DNA of 64,000 bases from Cryptomeria japonica (lineage: Eukaryota > Streptophyta > Pinopsida > Cupressales > Cupressaceae): NCBI RefSeq assembly GCF_030272615.1, contig NC_081415.1, positions 623,409,740 to 623,473,739 of the forward strand. Reading direction: 5' to 3'. Shown here piece after piece: positions 12,441 through 25,079 of this stretch (positions are counted from its first letter, which is position 1; each line of letters opens with the position of its first letter). The translations under genes and the position numbers were made by a program. The notes below the pieces were generated by a model that did not search any database, was not told the origin of the DNA, and was given only the letters and a program-made list of their open reading frames with translations.

Positions 12441-12860
12441 ATAACAAAAAAACATAAAAACATATAAATTAATTGAAACCTAGCAACAGAAAAATGGGAA
12501 TCCACTTATAATTTCTCTAATTGAGTATTAATAATTTCTGAACAAGAAAATTGCAAAAAAAATAAGAAAAATGATGTAGGATCTTAGGAAATTTCAGATA
12601 TAAAAAATAGGGCCCAACATAGTTGAAGAGTGTAAGGTGATTCTTATGTGATTCTATGCAATGATCCTAATAGAACTTCTTAGAATCTATTAGACAAATA
12701 TTATCAATATTATTAGTCCTCAAGATATTAATCCTTTTCCTAGGTATCTTGAATCTATACAAGATCTTAAACACTTTAATGTGAATTAAGATTTATAAAC
12801 ATGTCATTTTCTTACAATAATTATTGAATGAAAAAGTACAAATGGATTTTAAAATCAAAG

Positions 12861-14463
12861 GAACATTAGCAAACCTTGCAAAATCTAATGGAAAGTCGGG
12901 TCTGGTGAAATTGTAAGATTTTGGACTGACACCTAACTTAAGGATGAGCCTCTCTCTTCTTCTCCAAATTTCAACCCATTCATGGAGAAATGTATTGACA
13001 GGTTTGGCTCTTCGGTTAAAGATTATTGGTCTAATGGATCTTGGATTGATCTTTCGGTGGTGGATGGACTGCTTGGGATCCTTAACAGTATTCTTAATTC
13101 TATTTTTTTATCCCAGTCTGATGAAATTTGTGTGTTGTATACTTCTCCTTCAAGTTATTTCAATTCTACATATGCTTTATACTTTCTCAGATTGCCCCTT
13201 CATGCCCTCCCCTTTTTGCGCTTATGTGTGGGATTCTAAGTTGGTCCCTAAATTATTTTTTAATTTTTTTTGGGTGTTTATTCAAAGTAACGCCCTTACT
13301 CTCGAGAGCTTATGTAAGTGGGGCTTTCATCTGGCTAATAGATGTTTCCTTTGTCAAGCTCAGTGTGAAAGATCCCTTCATAAATTCTTGGAATGTTCGT
13401 ATGTTAGGGATATTTAGGCTTTTTCTTTGAACTTGTAGGTTGTGGATTGGATTTTCTCCTCTTCTTTAGAAGATCTTATGATCCAATGGGTTTCTCCTTC
13501 TTCAAATTCTTTCCTTTCCTTTTTATAGACAATTATTATCCCCCATCTTGCTTCAAAGGGGGCTTGGAAAGAGAGAAATAATGAAATTTTTAGAGATGCT
13601 TACCTTGGGGAAGATGTGGCCTCTTTGAAAAATTGTAGGGCTATCAAATAGAATTTGTAATTTATTTCTTTTGATCAATGTGGATGTCTTTCTATCTCTA
13701 ATTATGACTCTTAGGTGGCCCTAATTTGGTAGCTTCATGTTGATATTTCTAAGCCTATCAAGAAAATTAAGAATCCCAGAGTTAATATCACTTGGCAATC
13801 TCCTCCTCAAGGTTGGCCGAATGTGAATTTTGATGGGTTGGCGAAGGGTAACCCTGATCTAGCTAGTTGTGGTGGAGTGTTAAGAGATGAGTATGGTGGG
13901 TTCATTGCGGTGGTGGCACTCGCATTGGGTATCCATAATAATCACCTAGCTAAAGTGGTGATAGCCTACCATGGGCTTTTATTAGCCTTTGAATTGAACT
14001 TTTAAAAAGTTTGGTTAGGAGACTTAGAGATTATAATTAATTTCCTCAAAAAGAAATATAAGCCAAGTTAGTCAATTGAGAATTTGATTAAGGGGTCTAT
14101 GGATATTATCTCATCCTTTGATAATTGTTATATCTCCCATAAATTTAGGGAGGCCAATGGGCTTGTCGACCTATTGGCCAATATGGGAGTTTATAGTAAT
14201 AATAAACTTGAATGGGGTGAAGTGATGATTTTCCAACTAAGCTAAAATATTTGGTGGTCTATGACAAGATCCACACTAGAACTATTAATCCCTTGCTATT
14301 TTATGATCACTACAGTTATTTTTTTTGTGTCCGCCTTGTTGTTGGCATATTTTATGGGAACTTTTTTAATCCTCGTTAAGAGTGAGTGGGGTTTCTTTGA
14401 GGGTACTTTGTTTCTTGATTCTTCCAGTTATAGGGATCTTAAAGGTTCGCTCTTGATTTTGTA
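12861..14463 (+). pseudogene. LINE ORF2 C-terminal remnant with zf-RVT and RNase H domains
   Basis: The + strand frames give an RFWTD-type segment (about 12915), then at 13290-13417 a zinc-binding zf-RVT region (KWGFHLANRCFLCQ...LHKFLECSYVRDI). At 13823-14005 an RNase H start follows (NFDGLAKGNP, then GGVLRDEYGG), and its remaining parts continue in a broken frame to about 14200 (REANGLVDLLANMG). RNase H after the zinc region is typical of plant L1-type LINEs. The catalytic Asp of NFDG is kept, but frameshifts and stops (e.g. near 14003) inactivate the protein. The RT and endonuclease are absent, through 5' truncation at about 12861. Confidence 0.7.
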
Positions 14464-14474
14464 GGTGTCTTGAG

Positions 14475-16815
14475 CTATGGGGGGAGATAGGATTAAGCTT
14501 GAGCCCCTTAAATGTGAGAAAATCAAGAAAAAAAACACTTTATAGAGAATTTTGGAGAAAAGGGGGGGTTATGCCTTACCTTGAAAGGCTTCATTGCTGC
14601 AATCATAATCTTTCTAGGGATTTTTCTAAAGTGTAGAATAAATTATAGGTTACAATTTATGAGAATAATTTTAAACTCACAGAGGAACCTAGTGCTAAAG
14701 TTTTTGGCTTGAGAATGGAGGGGAAAAAGTTTTTTTGAAGCAGTCACCAATGAGGAGGGACTTGAAGGGGATTAGTCCAAACCGGTCAGCAAGAGTAAAA
14801 ACAATAGACTCACACAGATATGATGGAGGAAATGTAGAACAAAAAGTTTTATTGCATGAAAGTCAATTACATCCAATCAGTAACAACCAGGGTACAAAAT
14901 ACCGACACACAGGCTTGGTAGACTAGGTCACACTGGGACCTTGAATCGAAAGATCTATCTTCTAGGCACATTCTACCTATCTTATACTTCTTGATTCTCT
15001 AATTAATTCCATTCTAAAGCATGATTACAAATATATATATCGATCCAAAGGATCTGGTCGGCCCAAAAGGGATAAAAACCCGAAGAACAAGACCTAACAT
15101 GCAAAATGAACAAGGTTGCCCTCCGCCAAGAGATTCCTCCAAAAAATCCAAAGGATGAAACGTAGAAGGTCGGCCACATGCCAAGAAACATCAAGATCAA
15201 TGTCCAAGGCTCTGCCAACTTTGGAAAGGGTTTTGATAGATCACCAGATTAGGTCTCAGGAAATCGGTAACAAAGGATGACCAGGAACAAGAAATTGTCA
15301 TGGAAATCGGAAGCGATATCTTACCGGAAAGTGATCCAAAAGAGATGTAGTTTGAAAGAAAGAAAGATGATCAACTCTTCAAGTAGAATCCAACTCCACA
15401 AGATCCGGTGAGCCAAAATTGGGACATGCAAAAAGGAAAACTGAAATTATAAATAGAAAACAAAATAGGAAATACAATGTTTTTTTGGTTGATGGAAGAT
15501 CATTGTGAATGGGGAATGCTCCTGCATCATTTTTAAAGACATAAATTCAGCTGATGAAGAGGTGCATGATTTTGTCAAGGGTAAAGAGGGAAAGTGGTTT
15601 CTCAAGTACAAAGGCGACTACAAGATAAAATCCATCGAATCTTTATGGGCCAAAGTTCTAAAGGTAATTATACAAGTTTTTCACTCTCAATGGTCGCTAT
15701 TCACTTCTGTATAACTATAATTTTTCCCTCCTCAATCATTTCAGGTATAAGGATAGGGTTTCATTCCTTTTTTCCTACAATCTTATTTAGAATTGGGCAT
15801 TAGGGAATGTAAAAAGGATAAGAAAACCCCATTTTGCTTGAAGGTTTGATCTTACTATTAATGGAGCATTTCAAAAATTCCTCGAGGGAAGGTAAATCTA
15901 TTAATGATGGGGATTTTTCTAATCTGGAAGGTTATGGTTCTCCTTTCTTTGAGGGTGGTGGATGGAATAGTAAGAAGTTGGATTATTCTGATGAGGATTG
16001 GGGAAGAATGCCCGTGAAAGAATTCCTAAAGGCAGAAATGCTTCCCCTATTTCAGTTTCACAAGATATTATTTCTAAAGGTGAAGAGGGGAAAGGTATTA
16101 AGAAAAGGAAAAATAATGATGGGACTAGCAAAAATTATTCATTGGATTCTTCCCTTAAGGTAGATAATCAGGAGGGTTTGAGGGTTTTAAAGGAATCTCA
16201 CCCCGAGACAAGTCATGATGGGAGGCTCCCTTTCCCTCATGACCTAAACCATGACTCCCCCATGTTAAATCTTGATAGAGAGCATCCTTCAGACCTCTTT
16301 TTAGTGGGTAGGAATGTTGTTGTTGATAATTGTAAAATGCAAAAAAAATCTTTCACGAGATTAATATTACTATTCTTGGGGTCAAGAATTAATCAGATAA
16401 TCTAAAGGACTCAAAATTGAATTGGCTAGAGAAGGAAGTATGTAACGTTGTTGTTTCCTTGCAAAATTAGTTAGGATATTGAACGTATGAAGAAATATTT
16501 TGAAGGGAGAATCATGAGACTATAGACAAACTACAAAAGGATAACTAATAATTTCATTACCGTAGTCAAATTCAACTACAAGGTTATGATAGAGAAGTTT
16601 GAGGGGGTTCAAGAGGATAAATCACACTTCATTGATATGGATGTGATTGAGAAAGGAAAGAAGGATACTCAAGAGGAGGGTAGAGGCCCTTGTACTCATA
16701 CTAGAGCGAGCAACAATAAGATAATGGATGAAGTTGATGTTAGAGATATGAAGAGGTTGTCCATGAACCTTTCTTAGCTTGAAGTGGAAGCAACAAAAGC
16801 TTTAAAGAATTTTAA
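14475..16815 (+). pseudogene. LINE ORF1 (gag-like) remnant, interrupted by an LTR-like block
   Basis: From an ATG at 14475 (MGGDRIKLEP) the + strand encodes a decayed ORF1. Before the interruption come RLHC and NHNLSRDF-type pieces. After it, at 15480-15680, an acidic segment (DEEVHDFVKGKEGKWF, then KGDYKIKSIESLWAKVL) and further on a basic segment (GIKKRKNN, about 16085-16120) follow. The last pieces end near 16815, where LINE 3' UTR begins. Plant LINE ORF1 proteins bind RNA, and this one has no visible zinc knuckle. Several stops and frame changes are present. Confidence 0.5.
14741..15478. mobile_element. LTR-like insertion in the LINE ORF1
   Basis: Coding similarity breaks at about 14740, after AAAAAGTTTTTTTG, and resumes at about 15480, after ATGTTTTTTTGG, so about 740 bp were inserted at a T-run. 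The insert is non-coding and has more GC and CpG than its flanks. It contains TTTTATTGCATG, which is reminiscent of LTR poly(A) regions. I could not identify clean TG...CA ends, so solo LTR is only the best guess. Confidence 0.35.
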
Positions 16816-19808
16816 TTAGTTGTTTTTTCTTGTTTTGTTGGGTTGTGTTCTATTTTGGTTTTTGTGTGAGTTGGCTGCCTGTTTGTTGATGGTATGCTAA
16901 TGGTTATCTAATGGAAACATTAAGTAAATAGTATTTTAAGTCCCTTCAAAACCTACTTGACCCCTTTAATAAAAAAAAAATCAAAAGTATTTGAATATAT
17001 CAAGTCAAGTACCTTTAAAAATATATTAGAACTAGAGAAAAAACCATGGTTTATATTCCATAAAGAAAATATTCACAAAAAATGAACTCTAATTTATTAT
17101 AATTTACCCTATCAACAAAGAATTTATTTCAAGGTATGTAGATCCTCCTGAACAATATGATCCATCCTATATTTCCATAACTTTTTTTTTCTCTTCAATA
17201 ATTATGGTCGCAAAAGTGTGGGGATGCTTAGCTTATCAAAATGCATGACCATCAAAAGTGGATGATTTACTCAACTTTCCTACTAATCCTTGCCGTTAAG
17301 TTTAATATTCTATAAATATATGTAGTATAGGAATAAAATAACTAGTGCAATAAACTATTTTCCCATTAAGATGGAAAAGGTTCTTGTTCAAACACCCTTA
17401 ATTGCCATTATCATACCTTTGGCCATCTTGCATCCTTCACTTAATAAACCAATCTACACACTTAAACATATTAATTTACTTATTAAAATGCTCTAAAACA
17501 TGGATTTTCAACACAATATGATTTCCTTCAATTACCCATTAAGGACTCAAATAGCCAAAAGTATTTAGATGGGAATAAACTATAACGTATAATTGACCAT
17601 AATCATATTATTCATATTTTGTAAACCAACCCCACTACAAGATCATGTCTAAAGATGCATCATAGTCCATTAGCCATCACCTTGCAATGCATGTGTAGTC
17701 AACCTGATTACAAAGGTCTCACTAAGATAACTTCTTAATCCCATCATAAAAGTGTCATTTTATTATTATTTTCCTCCTTACCATCTCTTTGGAAATTGTT
17801 ATTCTCCCATATATATTGAACATTTTTTGTTTGTCTTATCAGGAGATTTGTATTCCCTACAAGATTTAGATTTAGCCATGACGTAACTTTTTTCTTTCTT
17901 TTTTTCATTCCTATCTACCATCAATAGGTATGGCCACCTTTGCTAATTTATAATTATGTGAATACATCTCTTTGAAAGTAGTAATATAAGTACATAATCT
18001 ATTTCGAGTATTGAGGTGGCACTCCAATGGCCATGACTAATTAATCCCATAAATGTAGCAAAAAAATAAATTAAATTTTATGTAGTAATCCTCCCTCTCC
18101 AGCTTCCCTCCAAATAAATGCATTTATGCAAGAATCATGTAAACAAAATAAGGTTTCTCAATTATAGAGCAACCATTTCTTAAGGATATAAACTTCTTAA
18201 TTAGGAAAAACATATGTACCCATGATTTAGCCTATCAAATCTCATGTAGCTTCTTCCAAAGATTCACTATAGTAGTATCCTTGTGCATATTCACTATACT
18301 AAATAAAACAATCAGAGTCTAATGACACCCTTAACTTTTCTATCAATTATTTCCTACTATTCTTGTGACATAAAAAAGGGCTTGTATCTTAATACTGAAT
18401 TTCATTGATCACTATCCATTAGCTTATCCTTCATCTGATGAACTCTAACTCCCAAGATATTTTTTTGAAAATTTCATCATTTCTACTATAGATTTTTTTC
18501 CATCTTTTTTTTGTAATATGATCAAAATTCTTCTATGCAAGTTCTCAATCAAATGAAGGCACCCCTTTAATATAAAACTAAAATCAAAGGTGATCAATAC
18601 TTGACACAAAATAAGAGGAAGTTTGGTACATGGAAAGGATTCCCAAACTAATGTTATATGACAGTAATGTGCGTGGTTGATCTTTACAAGTATTGAATAT
18701 CATGTACAAAATACAAATAAAATTATACCACAACACTAATCTACATCGAAAAAAACCTCAATTGAAAAATCACACACTTGAAAACATGAATAAATTATAT
18801 TGTAGATAAAAATATTACAACAAAATCTTAGAGAAATATCTATATAGGAGTATCACCAACATAAATCTTTGAAATAACTCCAGTAGCCTAGCAATGTCTA
18901 CAAATCAACTATGAAAACCTCCATCTCAAACATCCAATAAATAAGAGATGTATTACATAAAATCATCACTAGGTAATTAAGAAACCTTGAGCTAAAACCA
19001 TGCAAATGATGGTTTCCAAATCTTTAGTTTGAAATGTAACACCTAAATTCAAGATGAATCAATAATCTAAAAATAACATATCCAGTGGACCTATCATGAA
19101 ATAAGCATAGTCTATTCACCAACTAAAAAATTAATTTTGGCTGCATTGTTTCTATTCAAGGATGCTTTATGACATGTCATAAGTCCAACAATTATAACTC
19201 CATCTTACAACATTTATATCTATTTATAATGCTTTAAGATTTCAATTTGTGAGGCCATTAGAACCCTTTTTTCAAACTCTAAAATTAAAAAATATATATT
19301 TAATAGACATCTATAAACATTGCCAAACAACATTAAATCTATATTTTAAACAAAACCCAACTCTATAATCCAAAAATTGTACTAAATCTACAATTTTACA
19401 TTGTTAACATTTCCTAGCAAGAGAGTGCCCTTGAGATTTTGGACAATAGACACAAAACTAATGCTATCTCATGTAGTGACTGCACCCAATGTGATTCCAA
19501 TGCTTTACTATCAATTGCTTCCAACATCTATGCAAAATTTGAGTTTACTCAAACAATTTAATTTGTATAAGAGGATTTCTACTTCTATTTTGTTAAGTTT
19601 TCGTTCGAATCAAAACTTTTGGTATTTAAAAATCAGCTGTCAGGCAGTCAGAAAAGCAATGATGATCCAACTAGCATCACGATATGGACTAGTAGATAGG
19701 CAATAATAGACATGGTATGGGCCCGTCTTTAACACCATTAATGGTTATGGTGCACCATGAAGGCTGCATTAGAGGTGGCTCAGCTCTTCTTCTTGCGTGA
19801 AAACCAGC

Positions 19809-19816
19809 TATAAATA
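19809..19816 (+). promoter_or_regulatory. TATA box of the RING-H2 gene
   Basis: TATAAATA lies 51 bp upstream of the ATG at 19867. This puts transcription start at about 19840 and argues that the upstream in-frame ATG at 19831 is not used. The block upstream (19640-19790) is conserved in copies A and C, but neither of those keeps this TATA box. Confidence 0.7.
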
Positions 19817-19866
19817 TCTCCCATTTCAGCGTGGATTTCATTGTATACTTGAAATATTTGTCCACC

Positions 19867-20313
19867 ATGGGATTTCCAGTGGGTTTCGGCAGCATTGCTA
19901 TTCCCAGAGTGCTGTTATACACAGCATCAGCCATGGACTATTTAAACAACCTCATATGTTGTTTTCTTTCAGCTCTCCAACTGAGCAGGACGCAACAAGT
20001 TGAGAGCTATTCGTGGCAAGAATTGTCAGAATTTTCCTCTACCATTTCTTCCACATCAGGTGAGATGATAAAACACAAGTTGCCTCTTATTATGTTTCGA
20101 AATGTTGCAGGCAAATTGACTGAGATTGAGAAGGACATTGTGTGCGCTGTCTGCTTGAGCCCCTTCGAAGAAGAAGACGAAATCCGAGAGCTGTGCAATT
20201 GCAGTCACATATTTCATAGGGATTGTTTGGATAAATGGATTGATAACCATAAGGATTCCTGCCCTTTCTGCAGATGTCCTCTGCTTGAACCAACTGTTTT
20301 TTTTTCAATTTAA
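19867..20313 (+). CDS. RING-H2 finger E3 ubiquitin ligase, BRH1/XERICO-like (148 aa)
   Basis: The product is a small RING-H2 protein that would transfer ubiquitin from an E2 to substrate proteins. The N-terminus (MGFPVGFGSIAIPRVLLY, residues 1-18) plus the hydrophobic stretch to about residue 38 matches the start seen in plant BRH1/XERICO-type proteins, where it acts as a membrane anchor. The RING-H2 lies at about residues 92-135: C-x2-C, 15 residues, C-x-H-x2-H-x2-C, 11 residues, C-x2-C. All eight metal ligands are present (CAVC, CSHIFHRDC, CPFC). I chose the ATG at 19867 because it follows the TATA box at the right distance, sits in a CCACCATGG context and gives the family N-terminus. The frame is single-exon. 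BRH1 relatives respond to hormones and stress, but the role here is inference. This is the only intact copy of three. Confidence 0.9.
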   Translation: MGFPVGFGSIAIPRVLLYTASAMDYLNNLICCFLSALQLSRTQQVESYSWQELSEFSSTISSTSGEMIKHKLPLIMFRNVAGKLTEIEKDIVCAVCLSPFEEEDEIRELCNCSHIFHRDCLDKWIDNHKDSCPFCRCPLLEPTVFFSI

Positions 20314-20416
20314 CAGTCTTGATATTTAATTTTTTAGGTTGTTGAGGGAGAGAATAGTAGAAAGCTTTCCATTTCTTTATGAAAGACCAGGTAGCCTGGC
20401 CTAGTATATATATATA

Positions 20417-20422
20417 AATAAA
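20417..20422 (+). terminator. Poly(A) signal of the RING-H2 gene
   Basis: AATAAA lies 104 bp after the stop codon in an AT-rich 3' flank. The equivalent place in copy C lost it through a small rearrangement. Confidence 0.5.
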
Positions 20423-20560
20423 ATACAAAAGTTGCATTTTGCAGAAACAGTAAAAGTCTGCATCTGTATATTACGGATCTTGTATTTAGATATCCATAAC
20501 GTGTATCTACGATAATAGTACTCAGATTCATCACCTTTGGTGATATATTATTCAATACAG

Positions 20561-23500
20561 TTAATTATTACACATCCTTTCATTCTTCATTGTGTTTTTA
20601 TAAATTAATTTGCTTCTATTTTTAGAAATATTTTACATCATTTTATATTTCTGTAACGTAATTTTCCTACACAATTTCTTATCATTCTAGTAAATGTTTT
20701 CTTAATAGAGTGTATTAAAAATAAATAAATAAATTTAAATTGAAAGATGGGTTGGGGTTTAGCTTGATTGATGAGAGGTTCTAGTAGTGAAGAATGACGT
20801 CACAAGGTCTAGTCTCCCCTAGGTCACGTGGTTTTATTTATTAAGAGAAAATTTGGATTAAAACTTCTTAACAAATCACTTAAGCATATTTTAGAAAATT
20901 TCTATCAAGAATGTTTCTATACAAAATAGTTTTATTACTATTCTTAAGTACAATAAAACCACTTGATCTCATTGATAGTATTAATATTAATATTTTGAAT
21001 ACAACTTAATAAGAACACAATTGACCCACAGACAACTTTCATATCATCTTGTTGTACTTACTTAAACATAAAAAATGTTAAAAGTGGTTCAATTATTCTA
21101 ACAAACTTAGATGGACCAACTCATTTTTTTACACACATGCTTTAAACCTCACTCCGCCTATCAGCATAACTAGCATGGTAAAAAAGTGTCCCCTTGTTAG
21201 TTTTGTAGCATGATGGCAACCTAGCCTTGCCAACCATTTTGTGTTCCCCTCACTATGAAATTTAACTCTAGTCAATAATAAGAAGTCAACATCTTCTTTA
21301 TTGTTGAGTTTCTCCTATGTTGTTATGGTCCCTTAATGTACAAAATAATGGAAATCTAGAAAACTCAAGATACACCTCACTATAAACCTCATGATCGAGT
21401 GTATTGTAGCAACTTTTTTATCAAGGGATGTCGTTGTAACTTAGTAGTATGTTGTTTTGATAATGAACTTTGAAATAGTAAACTTGCATAAAGGCTTCAT
21501 TTGTTGAAGTGATAAGAGAATGAGGGTGTTTATAATTTTCGTATGTCCAAAAAACATTTGTGTCCCATCCGCACATTTTTCTTCTACTTATATTGAAAAT
21601 CTTATAAAAGAGAATATTATGATTTGATCGTGGTTAGGGTGGTCAGACAAACACCTGCTTCTTATCATTTTCTTGAAATTTTAGCACTACTACATTCAAA
21701 TTTCAATTTTTTGTCAAATTAAATATTTTTTTTTAGAAAACAACTAGTAGCTTAGAAACTACATTCAATTTTCTACATATTCTATTCTTACATATTTTTT
21801 AAACAAGTTTCCTAACTTTGCTTTTATGATTTTCATTGTCACTAAGGCCCTGTTTGGCTCATCATGATCCTGCAAATAGCTGATAATAAAATAATAAATA
21901 ATTGAATTTTAATTAACTAACCACAGAGTTAACTGAAGAGAATGGAGAAGATAAGTCAACTAGTAATAGAAAGTTATCAATTTGACCCCCAATGAGAAAA
22001 ATAAAGAATCAACTTATTTATAAAATGGATAAATGGAAAGAAAAAAATATTAGAAGATGGAGTTAACTTGTGAGGAGATAGTTATGAGTTGATTAATTTA
22101 TTTAATTATTTTGTTTAATGAGGAAGTTTCTAAGTTGAATGATTTAACTCTGAAGGGATATTAGTGGAATTTATTAATTTATTGAAATAAATAATCAGTT
22201 CATCTTAATTAAATAATAGAGCATCATTTAATCAAACAATTATTAATGGATAATTATAATAATAATGTGAGTAATAATAAGATAATTAAAGATAATAAAA
22301 AATTAATGATAAAAGATAATTAATTAAAAAAGTAATTATAGGTGGATGATAATGTGAATAATTAGTATGCTTATAATAAGAGGAATTATTTTAACATCTA
22401 TATTTTATCTAGATTTGACATAACTATTCACGTAGAGAATTGGAAAGTGAAATGATTGATACTCGATTTAGAAGTTATCCACACAACATATTGCATGAGT
22501 GAGTTGTTAAAGAACAAGATGAAAAAATTAGATGCAAGATGAAAAATAATGGGACATAAAAGAAGGAAAAGATGGAGAAAAATGAAAAGATGGATGTAAG
22601 TATCATGATTATGGAAGTAATGATGATTAAAAGATTTCATGTGAATAGGGGTTTTACTTATCTGATTTCTTCTTTTGTAATGTGAATAAGGTATGCCATA
22701 TAACTAGTTATTGATTAGGTTATATCCGCACTTGTTCACATGATAATTTTACTTAGGGAATTATAAATATTTATAGAAATCATTATTAGACATGTTTTCA
22801 TAAGCCTTAGTTGTCACATGACATAAGTTTAAGACACTTGTCATCATATTGGTTATCCCTTTCTCTCAAGCTTTCCTACAAAAGTAAGGCCTCTCATTAT
22901 ATATATTGAAGATGGGGTATTCACTATAATATATTTTATACCATAATAAATAAATACTTCTATTTATTCTCTCTTGTAGAATGTAGACTTCTATTTTGTA
23001 GGTGATCCTAAGATCTTGAGCCTATTTGTGATTTTAAATTGATGGTAAATCTTGAAATCTACATGCATATTCTCAAATCTAGGATGTAGTCAAGTGGGAT
23101 CATTTTATAGTTGCACTTCAAGAAAAGAAAACATCATCATTGAGTTCAAAAGGCTAAAAAATTATGCCTATTTTTATATATGGAGCTCTGTTTTCTTTAT
23201 AGAAAATTTTTGGCCACTTTTTAGAGTTTAAAGGAATGTTAAAATAACTTTTTTGTATTATCAAATGTAATTCATATAGTAAAAATGTATTCTATTTATA
23301 GCATCGAATCATAGTCTATAGTTATAAATATTACTTTCAATATACTATATGCATTATGTGAATATTCAAGTACTTTATTCGGATAATGTTTGCATCATTT
23401 ATAGCATGTCAAGTACCAATTTTTACCCCTTCAACAAAAAAATTGTTGAAAGTTAAGAAGGCATAACTTTAAAAGAATCAATCTTACAATAAATAGTCAT

Positions 23501-25079
23501 AGCTACACACTAACTACTAGATTTTAGTTGGTTGCATGGATCTCACAACCTTGTCATGCTACTAGGTGTAGTGCCCTAAATTATACCCCCTTACAATTTA
23601 ACACCATATATTGTCCTCTCTTAGTTCATTTTAGTTCTATTTTGGGCTTTATCACATCCCACTATTATCATATGCAATATTGAGACTAGACCCTAGGTCC
23701 TAGGTCCTAACACTTTCTCATCATCCTTTCTAGTCCCTTTTTTTAGTGGACTATGGTACCTCGCACCCTAGTCACTCCAAAAGGGGCCAAACTTTGATCA
23801 TGTTCAAGTGTCAATTCTCACTATTTGTGACCTGATCATGATATTTTCATTTGGCCATTAGAATTCAACCTAAATTGAGAAATACTTTGAGAACCCTAGA
23901 TAAGGAAATTGTTTCTCATTGGAAAATTATAATTTGCAAGATACAATTAAAGAACTCATAACTCCTTCAAGAGTAGATCTAAGTAGAAGGAGGAACAAGC
24001 TATAATAATCTATCTTCAAGTTTGAGTTCATGAGTAATTATGTTATTATTTTTTCATGGTAATCAATCTACACTTACAGGACTTATCTAAAGAGAATTGT
24101 ATCAACACCATTATCAATCCTATGGTATCATCTAGTCAATTCAACATTTTTTTTATGATTTAGCCTCTTATCTACCAAAGGTAAGCTATTTTTATACATC
24201 ATCATTGTGATAGTGAAGGTGGAAACTCCAACATATGATTTGAATTAGGAGAGCCCCTATATATTAAAATATTTTTCCCTCTTCTATGTGTTTAGGTTAT
24301 AGATCTAACAACCAATATTTGTGGAATTTCATAGAGAAGACTAACACACATAGGCCTAGACTTTGAATAAGAAAAAACATGTAGAGTATGCCAATTAGAT
24401 TACTTGATTGATACATTTAGGCTAAATTTTAGTGAGAAAAATATACATAGAATCCTGATCCAGAATTTGAAGCTACAGTTGACAAGGACATCTCCAAGTT
24501 TAGGGTGCATATGACCATAGATCAACACATTCAATTTCATATTTTAGTTATAGGTTCCTCTCTACATTTTATTTCCAAATCTATTCTTTTATGTTGCCTT
24601 CTAGTTTTGTATCTATCTATTTATGTTGAATCTTTCAAATTTTATATCATGTTTGATCATATCAAACACAACCCTTCAAAAAGGGAATAGTTAATGAAAG
24701 CATTTATATATCTCTTTAGACTAAAGTTGAACCTTATTGGTTGTTCCCCAATGAAAGAATCAATTAATGTAGAAAGTAGTGAATAGATAAGACCTTAGTT
24801 TTCATTCCTAGGATAATACCCTATTTTGAACATTAAATTTTTGGTGGACCTTACATGTCTTACACTTGCATATTTTCTTATCATAAATTATCAATATGAG
24901 TTTTCTTTAACTTAATTTTTAAATATAGATGTATTAATTTTTGAAAAATATTGTTTAAGTTCTTAAATTGGTTATTTTACCATAAAATTTATCATTGCTA
25001 TTGCTTACATAATTTATCTCTTTTTGATTACCATGGGATGTCCATTTTTATTAAAATAAGTGGGGAATGTCCCCAATCT
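20561..25079. other. 4.5-kb AT-rich region without a supported gene
   Basis: No coding frame is convincing; the longest frames (about 60-70 codons) lie in low-complexity sequence. Noted items are a tRNA-like SINE-head candidate (20750-20835), the phrase GGCCCTGTTTGG at 21846 without a matching inverted end, a very A/T-rich zone at 22020-22400, and a TGTAGTGCCCTAAATTATAC phrase at 23569 that could start an LTR but has no partner. Confidence 0.4.
20750..20835 (+). repeat. Possible SINE head (tRNA-like A and B boxes)
   Basis: TAGCTTGATTGA (20760-20771) resembles a pol III A box and GGTCTAGTCTCCC (20806-20818) a B box, 34 bp apart, which is normal spacing in tRNA-derived SINEs. Between them is the palindrome TGACGTCA (20795-20802), and a CACGTGG G-box-like site follows at 20825. 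No tail or target duplication was found, so this is tentative. Confidence 0.3.

Larger units (their letters stand above)
12851..16987 (+). mobile_element. Chimeric LINE insertion: ORF2 C-terminus then ORF1 then shared 3' tail
   Basis: The insert is placed by comparison with copy A, which lacks it. Candidate target duplications are AAAATCAAAG at 12851-12860 and AAAATCAAAAG at 16977-16987, the latter overlapping the poly(A) of 10 bases (16971-16980). The order is unusual: the end of ORF2 (zf-RVT and RNase H, to about 14460) comes first, then an ORF1 starting near 14475, then a LINE 3' end with the CCCTTCAAAACC signature. An LTR-like block (about 14741-15478) interrupts ORF1. Confidence 0.65.
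12441..20560 (+). repeat. Segmental repeat copy B (carries the intact RING-H2 gene)
   Basis: It matches copy A over 12441-12860 and 16977-19800, and matches copy C from about 17625 to the 3' flank of the gene at about 20460. The 4.1-kb LINE chimera at 12861-16976 interrupts it. Only this copy keeps promoter, start codon, complete RING domain and 3' flank. The three copies lie in the same orientation, which suggests tandem segmental duplication of the gene locus followed by insertions. Confidence 0.75.

Noticed and set aside
19401-19706. 101-codon + strand frame upstream of the RING gene
   Set aside because: The equivalent positions in copies A and C do not keep the frame, and it lies in non-coding flank.
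19831-19866. Upstream in-frame ATG giving a 160-residue RING protein
   Set aside because: It lies about at or before the expected transcription start (TATA at 19809-19816). The internal ATG at 19867 has a better context and gives the family N-terminus.
21843-21880. GGCCCTGTTTGG as a transposon terminal inverted repeat
   Set aside because: The phrase is common at plant DNA-transposon ends, but no inverted partner or target duplication was found nearby.
22428-22640. Phe/His-rich minus-strand frame of 70 codons
   Set aside because: Composition reflects AT-rich DNA; no start context, motif or homologous copy.
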